The translations under genes were made by a program, and so were the position numbers. From Mucilaginibacter rubeus (GTDB lineage: Bacteria > Bacteroidota > Bacteroidia > Sphingobacteriales > Sphingobacteriaceae), in assembly GCF_003286415.2 (NCBI RefSeq), contig NZ_CP043450.1:4030001-4094000 (forward strand): a DNA stretch of 64,000 nucleotides, given 5' to 3'. Below are positions 30,060 to 38,537 of the stretch, in pieces (within the stretch, counting starts at the first letter, position 1; each line of letters opens with the position of its first letter). The notes under the pieces were generated by a model. That model saw nothing but the letters and a program-made list of their open reading frames with translations. It had not been told where the DNA came from and made no database searches.

Positions 30060-30103
30060 GAATTTATTTTAGATTTTTGGTTATTAAAGATTTCTATTGG
30101 CGG

Positions 30104-31258
30104 TTAACATCTTTTATCCAGCGGGACAAACTCCTTGTTATCCGGTCCGATATAGTTGGCGCTCGGACGGATGATCTTGCCATCCTGCCTTTGTTCTATG
30201 ATATGAGCGCTCCATCCTGTGATACGAGATATCACAAAAAGCGGTGTGAACATTAAGGTTGGTACCCCCATCAGGTGATAGGATACAGCAGAAAACCAAT
30301 CCAGGTTAGGAAACATCTTCTTTTCGTTCCACATCAGGGTTTCCAGGCGCTCGGCAATGTTAAACAGCAGCATATCACCCGATTCTTCCGAGAGGCTTTT
30401 TGCTACTTTTTTGATCACCACATTTCGTGGGTCGGATATGGTATATACCGGGTGGCCAAAACCAATAATCACCTCCTTATTGGCCAAACGTTTGCGGATA
30501 TCCTCTTCGGCCTCATCCGGCGAATTATAACGGCTTTGGATATCAAAAGCCACCTCATTTGCGCCACCATGTTTAGGGCCACGTAAAGCACCAATTGCCC
30601 CGGTAACCGCCGAATAAATATCCGAACCGGTACCTGCAATTACCCTGCTGGTAAAAGTGGAAGCATTAAATTCATGCTCGGCATACAGGTTTAAAGAGAT
30701 CTGCATAGCCCGCTCCCATGACTTTGACGGCTTACGGCCGTGCAACAGGTGAAGAAAATGCGCGCCAATACTATCGTCATCGGTCTCTACCTCAATGCTT
30801 TTACCATTGTGGGCATAATGGTACCAGTATAACAAAGCCGAACTGAAGCAGGCTAACAGCTTATCCGCGATATCCCTCGCCCCAGAAACATTGTGGTCGT
30901 CTTTTTCGGGCTGAATGCTCCCGATAGCCGATACGGTTGAGCGCATAACATCCATAGGATGCGCCGCCGCCGGAATCTGCTGCAGAATATTCTTTACCGA
31001 GTTAGGCAATCCCCGCATTGATTTCAGCTTTGTTTTATAGTTGGCCAATTGCGGTTTACTGGGTAGCGAACCATAAATGAGCAGGTAGGCTACCTCCTCA
31101 AACTCTGCCTGGTCGGCAAGGTCAAGAATATTGTATCCCCGGTAATGCAGGTCATTACCGCTTTTTCCTACGCTGCACAAGGCAGTATTTCCGGCAATAA
31201 CTCCCGAAAGAGCCACGCTCTTTTTAGGTTTGAATGTATTTTCAGTATTACTTTCCAT
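30104..31258 (-). CDS. prpC: 2-methylcitrate synthase
   Basis: A 384-residue citrate-synthase-fold enzyme that condenses propionyl-CoA with oxaloacetate. The catalytic His residues lie in 'LRGPKHGGANEVAFD' and 'GFGHPVYTISDPRNVVIKKV', and the catalytic Asp in 'FPNLDWFSAVSYHLMGVP'. The 'VYTISDPRN' form is typical of methylcitrate synthases rather than TCA citrate synthase, and the neighbours agree. It overlaps prpB by 11 bases. Some activity with acetyl-CoA is usual in this family. Confidence 0.95.
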   Translation of the reverse strand: MESNTENTFKPKKSVALSGVIAGNTALCSVGKSGNDLHYRGYNILDLADQAEFEEVAYLLIYGSLPSKPQLANYKTKLKSMRGLPNSVKNILQQIPAAAHPMDVMRSTVSAIGSIQPEKDDHNVSGARDIADKLLACFSSALLYWYHYAHNGKSIEVETDDDSIGAHFLHLLHGRKPSKSWERAMQISLNLYAEHEFNASTFTSRVIAGTGSDIYSAVTGAIGALRGPKHGGANEVAFDIQSRYNSPDEAEEDIRKRLANKEVIIGFGHPVYTISDPRNVVIKKVAKSLSEESGDMLLFNIAERLETLMWNEKKMFPNLDWFSAVSYHLMGVPTLMFTPLFVISRITGWSAHIIEQRQDGKIIRPSANYIGPDNKEFVPLDKRC

Positions 31259-32150
31259 CCTGGTTCTTCTTAAAAAGGTCGTCTAATTTTTGCTCATAAG
31301 CATGATACCCTATACTTTTATATAACTCTTCGCGGGTTTGCATCGTGTCCAGTACATTTTTCTGGGTGCCATCTTTACGAATATGCTGATAAACATTTTG
31401 CGCGGCCTTATTTGCCGCCCTAAATGCCGAAAGTGGGTAAAGCACCAGCTCTACGCCGGCCTCTCCAAGTTCTTCAACCGTATACATCGGGATCATACCA
31501 AACTCGGTAATATTGGCCAGTACAGGGATCCCGGTTGCTTCCACAAACTTTCGGTAATAGCTTAGGTCGGGAACGGCCTCAGCAAAAATGAAATCGGCAC
31601 CGGCTTCTTTATAAGCAACCGCCCGTTCCAGGGTTTTCTCCAATCCTTCGTTGGCAAAGGCATCAGTGCGGGCGCCTATTACAAAATGCTCATCTATGCG
31701 GGCGTCTGCCGCAGCTTTTAAACGGTCAACCATTTCATCTTTGCTCACCACTTCCTTTCCGGGGCGGTGCCCGCAGCGTTTGGCCCCTACCTGGTCTTCA
31801 ATATGCAAAGCAGCTGCACCTGCTTTAATTAGAGACTTAACAGTACGGGCAACATTAAACGCAGATGGTCCAAAGCCGGTGTCAACATCTACCAGTAATG
31901 GCAGGTCACAAACATTGGTGATCCTTTGAATGTCGATAAGCACATCTTCCAGAGTTGTGATTCCCAAGTCAGGGATGCCTAAGGATCCGGCGGCTACGCC
32001 GCCGCCTGATAAATAAATAGCGTTAAAGCCGGCCTGTTGTGCCAGCAACGCGTGGTTGGCATTTATAGCGCCAACTATTTGTAGTGGTTTTTCATTTCGC
32101 AAGGCCTCACGGAATTTCTGGCCCGGCGATTTAGGGTTATTTGGTTGCAT
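31248..32150 (-). CDS. prpB: 2-methylisocitrate lyase
   Basis: A 300-residue TIM-barrel lyase that splits 2-methylisocitrate into pyruvate and succinate. The signature 'KRCGHRPGKEVVSKDEM' with the catalytic Cys is clear. Metal- and substrate-binding parts include 'LPLLVDVDTGFG' and 'HIEDQVGAKRCGH', and 'VIGARTDAFA' follows. It is the first gene of prpBCD, transcribed leftwards. The 236-base gap upstream is shared with a divergent glycosyltransferase gene and contains no PrpR-type regulator, so control is not visible. Confidence 0.96.
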   Translation of the reverse strand: MQPNNPKSPGQKFREALRNEKPLQIVGAINANHALLAQQAGFNAIYLSGGGVAAGSLGIPDLGITTLEDVLIDIQRITNVCDLPLLVDVDTGFGPSAFNVARTVKSLIKAGAAALHIEDQVGAKRCGHRPGKEVVSKDEMVDRLKAAADARIDEHFVIGARTDAFANEGLEKTLERAVAYKEAGADFIFAEAVPDLSYYRKFVEATGIPVLANITEFGMIPMYTVEELGEAGVELVLYPLSAFRAANKAAQNVYQHIRKDGTQKNVLDTMQTREELYKSIGYHAYEQKLDDLFKKNQDGK

Positions 32151-32386
32151 CGTAAACTTTTTAGAAAAGTACGTTTGTTAAAGTCCCTTTAATTGGAAAA
32201 GGAACTATTGCCAAGTTAGAAAATAAATCCAAACAAACATCCTCCCTCAACCGGCTTTTAAAAACATCAGCCTTATAAAAACGAGTCCATCAAGCAACCC
32301 GGCGCAAAATTCTCCCGTAACTAATAGTAATTACAATAATTTAGAAAGGCTTATCCCTATCCCCAAAGCATTAAATATTATTTTTA

Positions 32387-33511
32387 ATGAAGCACAAAAC
32401 ACTGGTCATTTTAACTCCCGGTTTTCCCGAACATGAAGGCGATAGTACCTGCATCCCTCCACAGCAGGTTTTTGTAAAGGCCTTACAGGAAGAACATCCG
32501 GAATTAAATATAGTAGTGCTTACTTTTCAATATCCCTTTTTTAGCGGCGAATATCTGTGGCATGGTATAAAGGTTATCGCGTTCGGCAATCCCCGCAATA
32601 GCAGGGTTATCCGCCGTTTTACCGGGCTCAAAGTGCTCAGGGTTTTACACAAGTTTCATAAGGAAACCCAGATTATCGGCATGTTAAGTTTCTGGCTTGG
32701 CAAATGTGCTTATATCGGTAATATGTTTGCCCGCAGATATGGGCTGAAGCATTACATCTGGCTGTTGGGACAGGATGCAAAAGCTGGTAACAAATATTTC
32801 GCGAAAACAAAACCAACTGCAGATAGATTGATTGCTTTATCCGATTTCCTGGTACGTGAGTTCAGCAAAAACTATGGCATGACACCGGCACATGTAATAC
32901 CGGTTGGTATTGATGTAACCCGCTTTAAAGAATCCTATACCGAACGGAATATTGATATTATTGGAGCAGGCTCATTGATCCCATTAAAACAATACGATGT
33001 GTTTTTAGAAGTAATTGCTTCGCTGAAAACAACTATACCCGATGTAAAAGCTGTAATTATTGGCGAGGGTACTGAAATGAAGCGTCTAAAGGAAATGGCT
33101 GCAGCACTTGGCCTGACAAATAATGTTTCCTTTGCAGGCAGGTTGCCTCATGAAGAGGTATTACAAATGATGCAGCGTGCCAAGGTATTTTTACACACCT
33201 CAAATTATGAAGGTTTCGGTGCGGTTTGCCTGGAGGCATTGTACGCCGGGGCGCAGGTTTTGAGTTTTGTAAAACCAATGGACGCTGCAATTGAAAACTG
33301 GCATATTGCTGTTGATAAAACGGAGATGGTTAATAAGCTTGAAAGTTTACTAACCAACCCGGATGCCAGCTATCAAAGCGTTTTACCGTTCAATATACAG
33401 CGAAATGCAAGAGCGATGATGCAGCTATTTGAATCGGGCGAGGCAATTGATATAAGGGTTCAACCTGCACCCGCTTCAATCCCGAGTCAGCAATTAATGC
33501 AACAGGATTAA
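32387..33511 (+). CDS. Glycosyltransferase family 4
   Basis: A 374-residue GT-B glycosyltransferase. The N-terminal domain starts 'LVILTPGFPEHEGDSTCIPP'. The C-terminal domain has 'IDIIGAGSLIPLKQYDVFLE', 'VIIGEGTEMKRLKEMAAALG', 'NVSFAGRLPHEEVLQMMQRA' and the EX7E-type 'SNYEGFGAVCLEALYAG'. It stands alone, divergent from prpBCD and convergent with the Lrp gene, with only two bases between their stops. It may decorate a surface glycan, but no glycan operon is adjacent. Confidence 0.9.
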   Translation: MKHKTLVILTPGFPEHEGDSTCIPPQQVFVKALQEEHPELNIVVLTFQYPFFSGEYLWHGIKVIAFGNPRNSRVIRRFTGLKVLRVLHKFHKETQIIGMLSFWLGKCAYIGNMFARRYGLKHYIWLLGQDAKAGNKYFAKTKPTADRLIALSDFLVREFSKNYGMTPAHVIPVGIDVTRFKESYTERNIDIIGAGSLIPLKQYDVFLEVIASLKTTIPDVKAVIIGEGTEMKRLKEMAAALGLTNNVSFAGRLPHEEVLQMMQRAKVFLHTSNYEGFGAVCLEALYAGAQVLSFVKPMDAAIENWHIAVDKTEMVNKLESLLTNPDASYQSVLPFNIQRNARAMMQLFESGEAIDIRVQPAPASIPSQQLMQQD

Positions 33512-33513
33512 TC

Positions 33514-33975
33514 TTACAAATTGATATTATAAGAGTTCTTATTCTCGCACATCACAAAAGTACTATGCGTACTCCCGATGCTGGTAACAGAGCCCAGTTT
33601 ATTAAATACAAAATCCTGGTAATGTTTCATATCCCTCGCATAAACTTTAAGCAGAAAGTCGAAATCCCCGGAAATATTATAGCATTCCACTACCTCTTTA
33701 AGCCTTAGGATATCGGTCACAAAGCTATGGCCTATACTTTTATCGTGCTGTTTAAGTTTGATATTGCAAAAAACAATTAAACCATAATTAAGCTTTTCGG
33801 CATCAATCAACGCTATGTATTTTTTGATGTAACCGTTTGCCTTTAGGCGTTTTACCCTTTCAAAAACCGGCGTTGGCGAAAGGTTTACTTTGGCCGCCAG
33901 TTCTTTTATAGTTAGTTCCGAATCGTCGCCCAGCAGCTTGAGCAATTGTATATCTGTATCGTCCAGTTCTTCCAT
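33514..33975 (-). CDS. Lrp/AsnC-family transcriptional regulator
   Basis: A 153-residue regulator with an N-terminal winged helix ('LDDTDIQLLKLLGDDSELTI', 'KELAAKVNLSPTPVFERVKR') and a C-terminal RAM/AsnC ligand domain ('GDFDFLLKVYARDMKHYQDF'). I chose the ATG at 33975 because the protein then begins 'MEELDDTDIQLL', as in other Lrp proteins; the frame is open to an ATG at 34023 that would add 16 residues. It is divergent from the B12 riboswitch and metE. Lrp proteins respond to amino acids, so a link to methionine is plausible but not shown. Confidence 0.92.
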   Translation of the reverse strand: MEELDDTDIQLLKLLGDDSELTIKELAAKVNLSPTPVFERVKRLKANGYIKKYIALIDAEKLNYGLIVFCNIKLKQHDKSIGHSFVTDILRLKEVVECYNISGDFDFLLKVYARDMKHYQDFVFNKLGSVTSIGSTHSTFVMCENKNSYNINL

Positions 33976-34077
33976 AGAATATTTTTCTTTTATCGCGAAG
34001 ATTACAACCTTCAAATAGTTCAATAATCTTAAATAAAAACCAAATGTAGATTTTTAAACCTATTTAAGTACGATTAA

Positions 34078-34107
34078 TTAGTTATTAAATCTCAACTATT
34101 AGCTTTG
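34078..34107 (+). promoter_or_regulatory. Candidate promoter of the metE leader
   Basis: A -7 box TAGCTTTG at 34100-34107 fits the Bacteroidota consensus TAnnTTTG. A weak -33 box, TTAG at 34078-34081, sits 18 bases before it. Transcription from about 34114 would place the whole cobalamin riboswitch in the leader. Confidence 0.5.
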
Positions 34108-34156
34108 TTCAGAATTTAATCCTAAAACAAGGATCAAATCACAACAAAAGTTCTTT

Positions 34157-34352
34157 ACTTTCTCTACCGGAAAAGGTTGTCCCATAAGCTATGGGAAATT
34201 AAAAGGGAACCGTGTGCAAATCACGGGCTGTCGCGCAACTGTAAATAACAAGAAAGTTTCGGCCTGCAATGTCCACTGACCACCAAACAGCGGTTGGGAA
34301 GGACGGCGGAAATGTTATAAGCCAGGATACCTGCCCTTTTCGGAAAGACGAT
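34157..34352 (+). ncRNA. Cobalamin (adenosyl/methyl-B12) riboswitch
   Basis: The conserved core is present in order: AAAAGGGAA near 34199, then GGGCTGTCGCGCAACTGTAA around 34225-34244, then a GGGAAGG block near 34305. The B12 box GCCAGGATACCTGCC follows at 34321-34335. The ends can close a P1 stem (CCGGAAAAGG at 34167-34176 with CCTTTTCGG at 34335-34343). It stands about 150 bases upstream of metE. When B12 is plentiful it should switch off the B12-independent enzyme. How it acts, on transcription or translation, is not decided. Confidence 0.95.
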
Positions 34353-34506
34353 GCTTTCGCGAAATAAAGCAAATGGTCTGACCTGATGGTTTTCAATAGC
34401 CGGCAATAGCCTGCTCGAACGCCTTAGTATGCCCTGTTTTTTCGTGAAGCGCTGTAAAGTTTGTAAAAACACTTTCAACTGTTTTCTAACTAAAATCTTT
34501 AAAGAA

Positions 34507-36807
34507 ATGCTAACGCAAAACCTCGGTTATCCGCGAATAGGTAGCCAAAGACAACTCAAAAAAGCCTGCGAACAATTCTGGGCAGGTAAAATCGACCTGA
34601 AAGAATTAAAGGAAGTTGCCCGTAAAATCAAAGAAGAGAACTGGCAAACCCAGTTGGATGCAGGTATCGACCTGATCCCCTGCAACGATTTTAGCTTTTA
34701 CGACCAGGTATTAGACACCAGCCTGATGCTGGGCGTTATTCCTCAGCGTTATTCGCCTGTACTATCCCAGGTAAAAGCCAACAGCGAAATTGACCTTTAT
34801 TTTGCCATGGCCCGTGGTTATCAGAAAGATGGCCTTGATATTACCGCCATGGAAATGACCAAATGGCTGGATACCAATTATCATTACATTGTTCCTGAAT
34901 TTACCGCTAACCAGGAGTTCAGCATTTTTCACGAAAACATTTTTGGCGAATACAACAGCGCTAAACAGCAATTGGGACAAAAAGCTAAGCCGGTATTGGT
35001 TGGCCCCGTAAGCTACCTGCTGCTGGGCAAAGAGAAAGAAGCAGGCTTTGAGCGTGTTGACCTGATCAAAAAGTTAGTCCCTGTTTATATCGAGATCATT
35101 AACCGCCTGAAACAACAGGGCGCGGAATGGATCCAGCTTGATGAGCCATGCCTGGCGCTTGATCTGTCGAAGAAAGAAAAAGAAGCGTTTGAATTTGCCT
35201 ACCGCTCAATTGCCAACAGGGTAAGCGGCGTTAAGTTATTGGTAGCAACCTATTTTGAAGCTTTACTGGATAATACCCAACTGGCTGTTAATCTTCCTGT
35301 AGCTGCGCTGCATTTAGATCTTGTACGCGCTCCCGAACAACTGGACGAAGTTCTCGCACTGATCCCGGCTCACCTTAAACTCTCTCTCGGCCTGGTTGAC
35401 GGGCGTAACGTATGGAAAAACGACTACGAAAAATCGCTAAGCCTGATCAATAAAGCTGTTGAGAAATTGGGTACCGAAAGGGTGATTATCGCTCCTTCGT
35501 GCTCGTTGCTGCATAGCCCGATAGATCTTGACCTTGAAACGGCCATCGATCCTGAAATTAAACACTGGATGGCATTTGCCAAACAAAAGCTAAATGAGAT
35601 AAGTGAACTGAAGCAGATAACCGAAGGAAATAACGATTTGCTTGAAACGAATATAAAAGCGATCGCCAGTAGAAGATCGTCACAAAAAGTGCATAAGCAA
35701 GCAGTGAAAGACCGTGTGGCGGCTATTACCGCAGCTGATGCTACCCGCCAAAGCGCTTTCCCGGTACGTCAGCAACTGCAGCGTGAGCGTTTTAACTTAC
35801 CATCATTCCCTACTACTACCATTGGTTCCTTCCCGCAAACAGATGATATCCGCCAGCTACGAGCTAAATTAAAAAAGGGCGACTTAACCCTCGAACAATA
35901 TGAAAAGGAAATAGAGCAGGCAACTATCGAAGCTATTCGCTGGCAGGAAGAAATTGGCTTGGATGTACTGGTACACGGCGAATTTGAGCGCAACGATATG
36001 GTTGAATATTTTGGCGAACAGCTTGATGGCTTCCTGTTCAGTAAAAATGGCTGGGTACAAAGCTATGGCAGCCGCTGCGTAAAACCGCCGGTAATTTATG
36101 GCGATGTAAGTCGCCCGAAAGATATGACCGTACGCTGGAGCGCGTTTGCTGCTGCACAAACAGACAAACCGATGAAGGGTATGCTAACTGGTCCGGTAAC
36201 TATTTTACAATGGTCGTTTGTGCGTGATGATCAGCCGAGGGATGTTACTACCAACCAGATCGCTTTGGCTATTCATGATGAAGTTTTGGCGTTGGAAGCC
36301 GCTGGTATTGGCATTGTACAAATTGATGAGGCAGCCATTCGTGAGGGTTTGCCGTTGCGGAAAGCTAAGCGCCCGCATTACCTGGATTGGGCAGTTAACG
36401 CGTTCCGGATCACCGCCAGTGGCGTTCAGGACCAAACACAGATCCACACGCATATGTGTTACAGCGAGTTTAACGATATCATTGAACATATAGCGGCGAT
36501 GGATGCCGATGTAATCACGATTGAAACATCGAGGTCGCAAATGGAACTATTACAGGCATTTGCCCATTTTGAATATCCAAACGAGATAGGCCCGGGTGTG
36601 TATGACATCCATTCGCCACGAGTACCCACAACCCAGGAAATGGCTTCCCTTCTGGCCAAAGCAGCCGATCTGCTCCCGGCGCAACATCTATGGGTAAATC
36701 CCGATTGCGGCTTAAAAACCCGCAAATGGCCCGAAACCAAAGCCGCTTTAGAAAACATGGTGGCCGCAGCCAGACAGGCAAGGGAACAAATTAGCGTAGA
36801 AGCGTAA
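34507..36807 (+). CDS. metE: Cobalamin-independent methionine synthase
   Basis: A 766-residue zinc enzyme that methylates homocysteine using 5-methyltetrahydropteroyltriglutamate. The N-terminal domain begins 'LTQNLGYPRIGSQRQLKKAC'. The catalytic C-terminal barrel has 'FPTTTIGSFPQTDDIRQLRA', the zinc ligands His and Cys in 'QIHTHMCYSEF', and the third Cys in 'VNPDCGLKTRKWPET'. I chose ATG 34507 because it gives the family's usual N-terminus; the frame is open to 34429, inside the leader. It is controlled by the B12 riboswitch, so a B12-dependent MetH elsewhere in the genome is expected. Confidence 0.97.
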   Translation: MLTQNLGYPRIGSQRQLKKACEQFWAGKIDLKELKEVARKIKEENWQTQLDAGIDLIPCNDFSFYDQVLDTSLMLGVIPQRYSPVLSQVKANSEIDLYFAMARGYQKDGLDITAMEMTKWLDTNYHYIVPEFTANQEFSIFHENIFGEYNSAKQQLGQKAKPVLVGPVSYLLLGKEKEAGFERVDLIKKLVPVYIEIINRLKQQGAEWIQLDEPCLALDLSKKEKEAFEFAYRSIANRVSGVKLLVATYFEALLDNTQLAVNLPVAALHLDLVRAPEQLDEVLALIPAHLKLSLGLVDGRNVWKNDYEKSLSLINKAVEKLGTERVIIAPSCSLLHSPIDLDLETAIDPEIKHWMAFAKQKLNEISELKQITEGNNDLLETNIKAIASRRSSQKVHKQAVKDRVAAITAADATRQSAFPVRQQLQRERFNLPSFPTTTIGSFPQTDDIRQLRAKLKKGDLTLEQYEKEIEQATIEAIRWQEEIGLDVLVHGEFERNDMVEYFGEQLDGFLFSKNGWVQSYGSRCVKPPVIYGDVSRPKDMTVRWSAFAAAQTDKPMKGMLTGPVTILQWSFVRDDQPRDVTTNQIALAIHDEVLALEAAGIGIVQIDEAAIREGLPLRKAKRPHYLDWAVNAFRITASGVQDQTQIHTHMCYSEFNDIIEHIAAMDADVITIETSRSQMELLQAFAHFEYPNEIGPGVYDIHSPRVPTTQEMASLLAKAADLLPAQHLWVNPDCGLKTRKWPETKAALENMVAAARQAREQISVEA

Positions 36808-36841
36808 TTAGTTAGCAGATGTTGCTTTAACTGAAATATTA

Positions 36842-36947
36842 AATCCTCTTTTGAGAGGGGCGCGGAGGAAAGAGCGTTGGTAGGGGTGTGTTTCTTCAAT
36901 CGATAGGCAAAATGCAGACACACCCCTCCACCCCTCTCAAGAGGGGA
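36842..36947. repeat. Complex inverted repeat downstream of metE
   Basis: The outer arms CCTCTTTTGAGAGGGG (36844-36859) and CCCCTCTCAAGAGGGG (about 36931-36946) are near-perfect mirror copies, and each is itself nearly palindromic. An inner pair, AGGGGTGTGT and ACACACCCCT, extends the stem. It lies between metE and the pterin synthase gene and may end or stabilise the metE transcript. It looks like a dispersed repeat type common in this group. Confidence 0.75.
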
Positions 36948-36982
36948 ATCGCACTTTCCCCCGCTTTTTATAAGAATTAACA

Positions 36983-37402
36983 ATGATTGTACATGTTACC
37001 CGCAGGGAACATTTTAACGCTGCGCACCGGATGTACCGGGAAGAATGGAGCGCCGAGCAAAACGAAGCGGTATTTGGTAAATGTGCCAACCCTAACTGGC
37101 ATGGCCACAACTATAACCTTTTTGTAACGGTTAAGGGTGATATCAGTTACGAAAGCGGCTACCTCATTGATCTGAAATTGCTTAAAGTGATTATACAGGA
37201 ATACGTGATCGAAAAACTCGACCATAAAAACCTGAACCTGGATGTTGATTTTATGAAAGGAAAAATGGCGACCACCGAGCTGCTTTGCGTCGAAATTTTC
37301 AATCAGCTAAAGGCACCTGTAGAGGCAAATAAAGGCGTTTACCTGCATTCGGTAAGGCTGTATGAAACCGAAAATAACTCGGCGGAGTATTTTGGAGGGT
37401 AA
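36983..37402 (+). CDS. 6-pyruvoyl-tetrahydropterin synthase-family protein
   Basis: A 139-residue pterin synthase of the PTPS/QueD fold. Zinc His residues are His15 ('FNAAHRM') and His40/His42. The catalytic Cys34 sits in 'GKCANPNWHGHNYNLFVTV', and the Asp80-His81 pair in 'KLDHKNLNLDV'; 'YETENN' holds the pterin-anchoring Glu. The Cys-x5-HGH spacing is that of PTPS of tetrahydrobiopterin synthesis rather than the Cys-x3-HGH of typical QueD. It is 175 bases after metE with a repeat between, so co-transcription is doubtful. Automatic annotation would call it 6-carboxytetrahydropterin synthase; the motif argues for caution. Confidence 0.88.
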   Translation: MIVHVTRREHFNAAHRMYREEWSAEQNEAVFGKCANPNWHGHNYNLFVTVKGDISYESGYLIDLKLLKVIIQEYVIEKLDHKNLNLDVDFMKGKMATTELLCVEIFNQLKAPVEANKGVYLHSVRLYETENNSAEYFGG

Positions 37403-37460
37403 ATTGTTACACTGCTTAAGCAACAATGTTTCATACATTGTACCTGTAAATCATCTCACT

Positions 37461-38519
37461 ATGTTATCCAGGATCAGGGCATTTTGTATTGGCATTCTGT
37501 TTTCAACCTCACCACTGCTTTCACTTGCGCAGCAGGTAAATTATCCCCCTGCAGATAAAGTCGCGTCGGATTTTAAGAAACTGCTGGAAAGGCCGCGGGT
37601 GCCATTAAATCCATCTTTTACCATAACTAAAACAGATTCTGTTATTGTAGAGCATGGTTTTATTTACAGTGAAAAGAATGAACGCGTACCTATCCTGATC
37701 TACAAACCGATTACAGTGGCCAAACCATACCCTGCTGTTATTTTTCTGCATAGCACAGGGGGTAAAAAAGAAGATAACAGGAAAATGCTTTACCAGCTTA
37801 CCAAAAAAGGGATCATAGGTGTAGCTATTGATGCGCGCTTTCATGGTGAACGCATTGCCGGTGGAGCGCATGGCTCAAAAGAATATGCAACCGCAGCTAT
37901 CGCTGCCTGGGAAAATAAGGACAAGCTCCATCAAACCCACCCGTTTTTGTTTGACACAGCTTTTGACCTTTGGCGGGTAACGGACTACTTAACCAGCCGA
38001 CCAGATGTTAATGCCAACCGGATTGGCATGGGAGGCATTTCTATGGGAGGTATTGAAACATGGCTTGCGGCATCGGTTGATAAGCGGATAAAAGTGGTGG
38101 TACTGGATATCGCTGTACAAAGCTTCAAATGGTCGTTAGAAAATGACCGATGGCAAGGCCGTGCGGGCACTATCCAGGCAACTCATTTGCAGGCCGCAAA
38201 AGATTTGGGCGACTCTGCCGTAAATAAGCGGAATGTTAAGACCGTTTGGGATAAGTTACTGCCGGGCATCACCGGTGAGTTTGATTGCCCGTCGATGATC
38301 CGATTAATAGCTCCCCGCCCCATGTTGGTTCTGGGTACCGAGAATGACCAGAATTGCCCACTCCCGGGAGCAGATATCGCCTATGCCTCTGCTTTAAAAG
38401 TGTATACCGCAAAAAATGCGAACGATAAAATTAAACGGGATGTAACACCGAAACTGCCGCATACATCAACAACCGAGCATTTTAAAATGACGCTGGATTG
38501 GTTTAGCAAGTGGCTGTAA
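37461..38519 (+). CDS. Secreted alpha/beta hydrolase
   Basis: A 352-residue exported hydrolase. ATG 37461 gives a signal peptide ('AFCIGILFSTSPLLSLAQQ'); the frame is open to 37362, which overlaps the pterin gene and would bury the signal, so I reject the longer form. The oxyanion part is 'PAVIFLHSTGG', the nucleophile elbow 'GGISMGGIETW' holds Ser194, the acid lies near 'VLGTENDQNCPLPG', and the His is in 'LPHTSTTEHFK'. It resembles acetyl-xylan-esterase or dienelactone-hydrolase-like esterases and peptidase-S9-like hydrolases. The substrate is unknown. Confidence 0.85.
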   Translation: MLSRIRAFCIGILFSTSPLLSLAQQVNYPPADKVASDFKKLLERPRVPLNPSFTITKTDSVIVEHGFIYSEKNERVPILIYKPITVAKPYPAVIFLHSTGGKKEDNRKMLYQLTKKGIIGVAIDARFHGERIAGGAHGSKEYATAAIAAWENKDKLHQTHPFLFDTAFDLWRVTDYLTSRPDVNANRIGMGGISMGGIETWLAASVDKRIKVVVLDIAVQSFKWSLENDRWQGRAGTIQATHLQAAKDLGDSAVNKRNVKTVWDKLLPGITGEFDCPSMIRLIAPRPMLVLGTENDQNCPLPGADIAYASALKVYTAKNANDKIKRDVTPKLPHTSTTEHFKMTLDWFSKWL

Positions 38520-38537
38520 TCTACGTTATTCCTTTGC

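Noticed and set aside
37362..37460. Longer start for the alpha/beta hydrolase
   Set aside because: It would overlap the pterin synthase gene and place 33 residues before a normal signal peptide.
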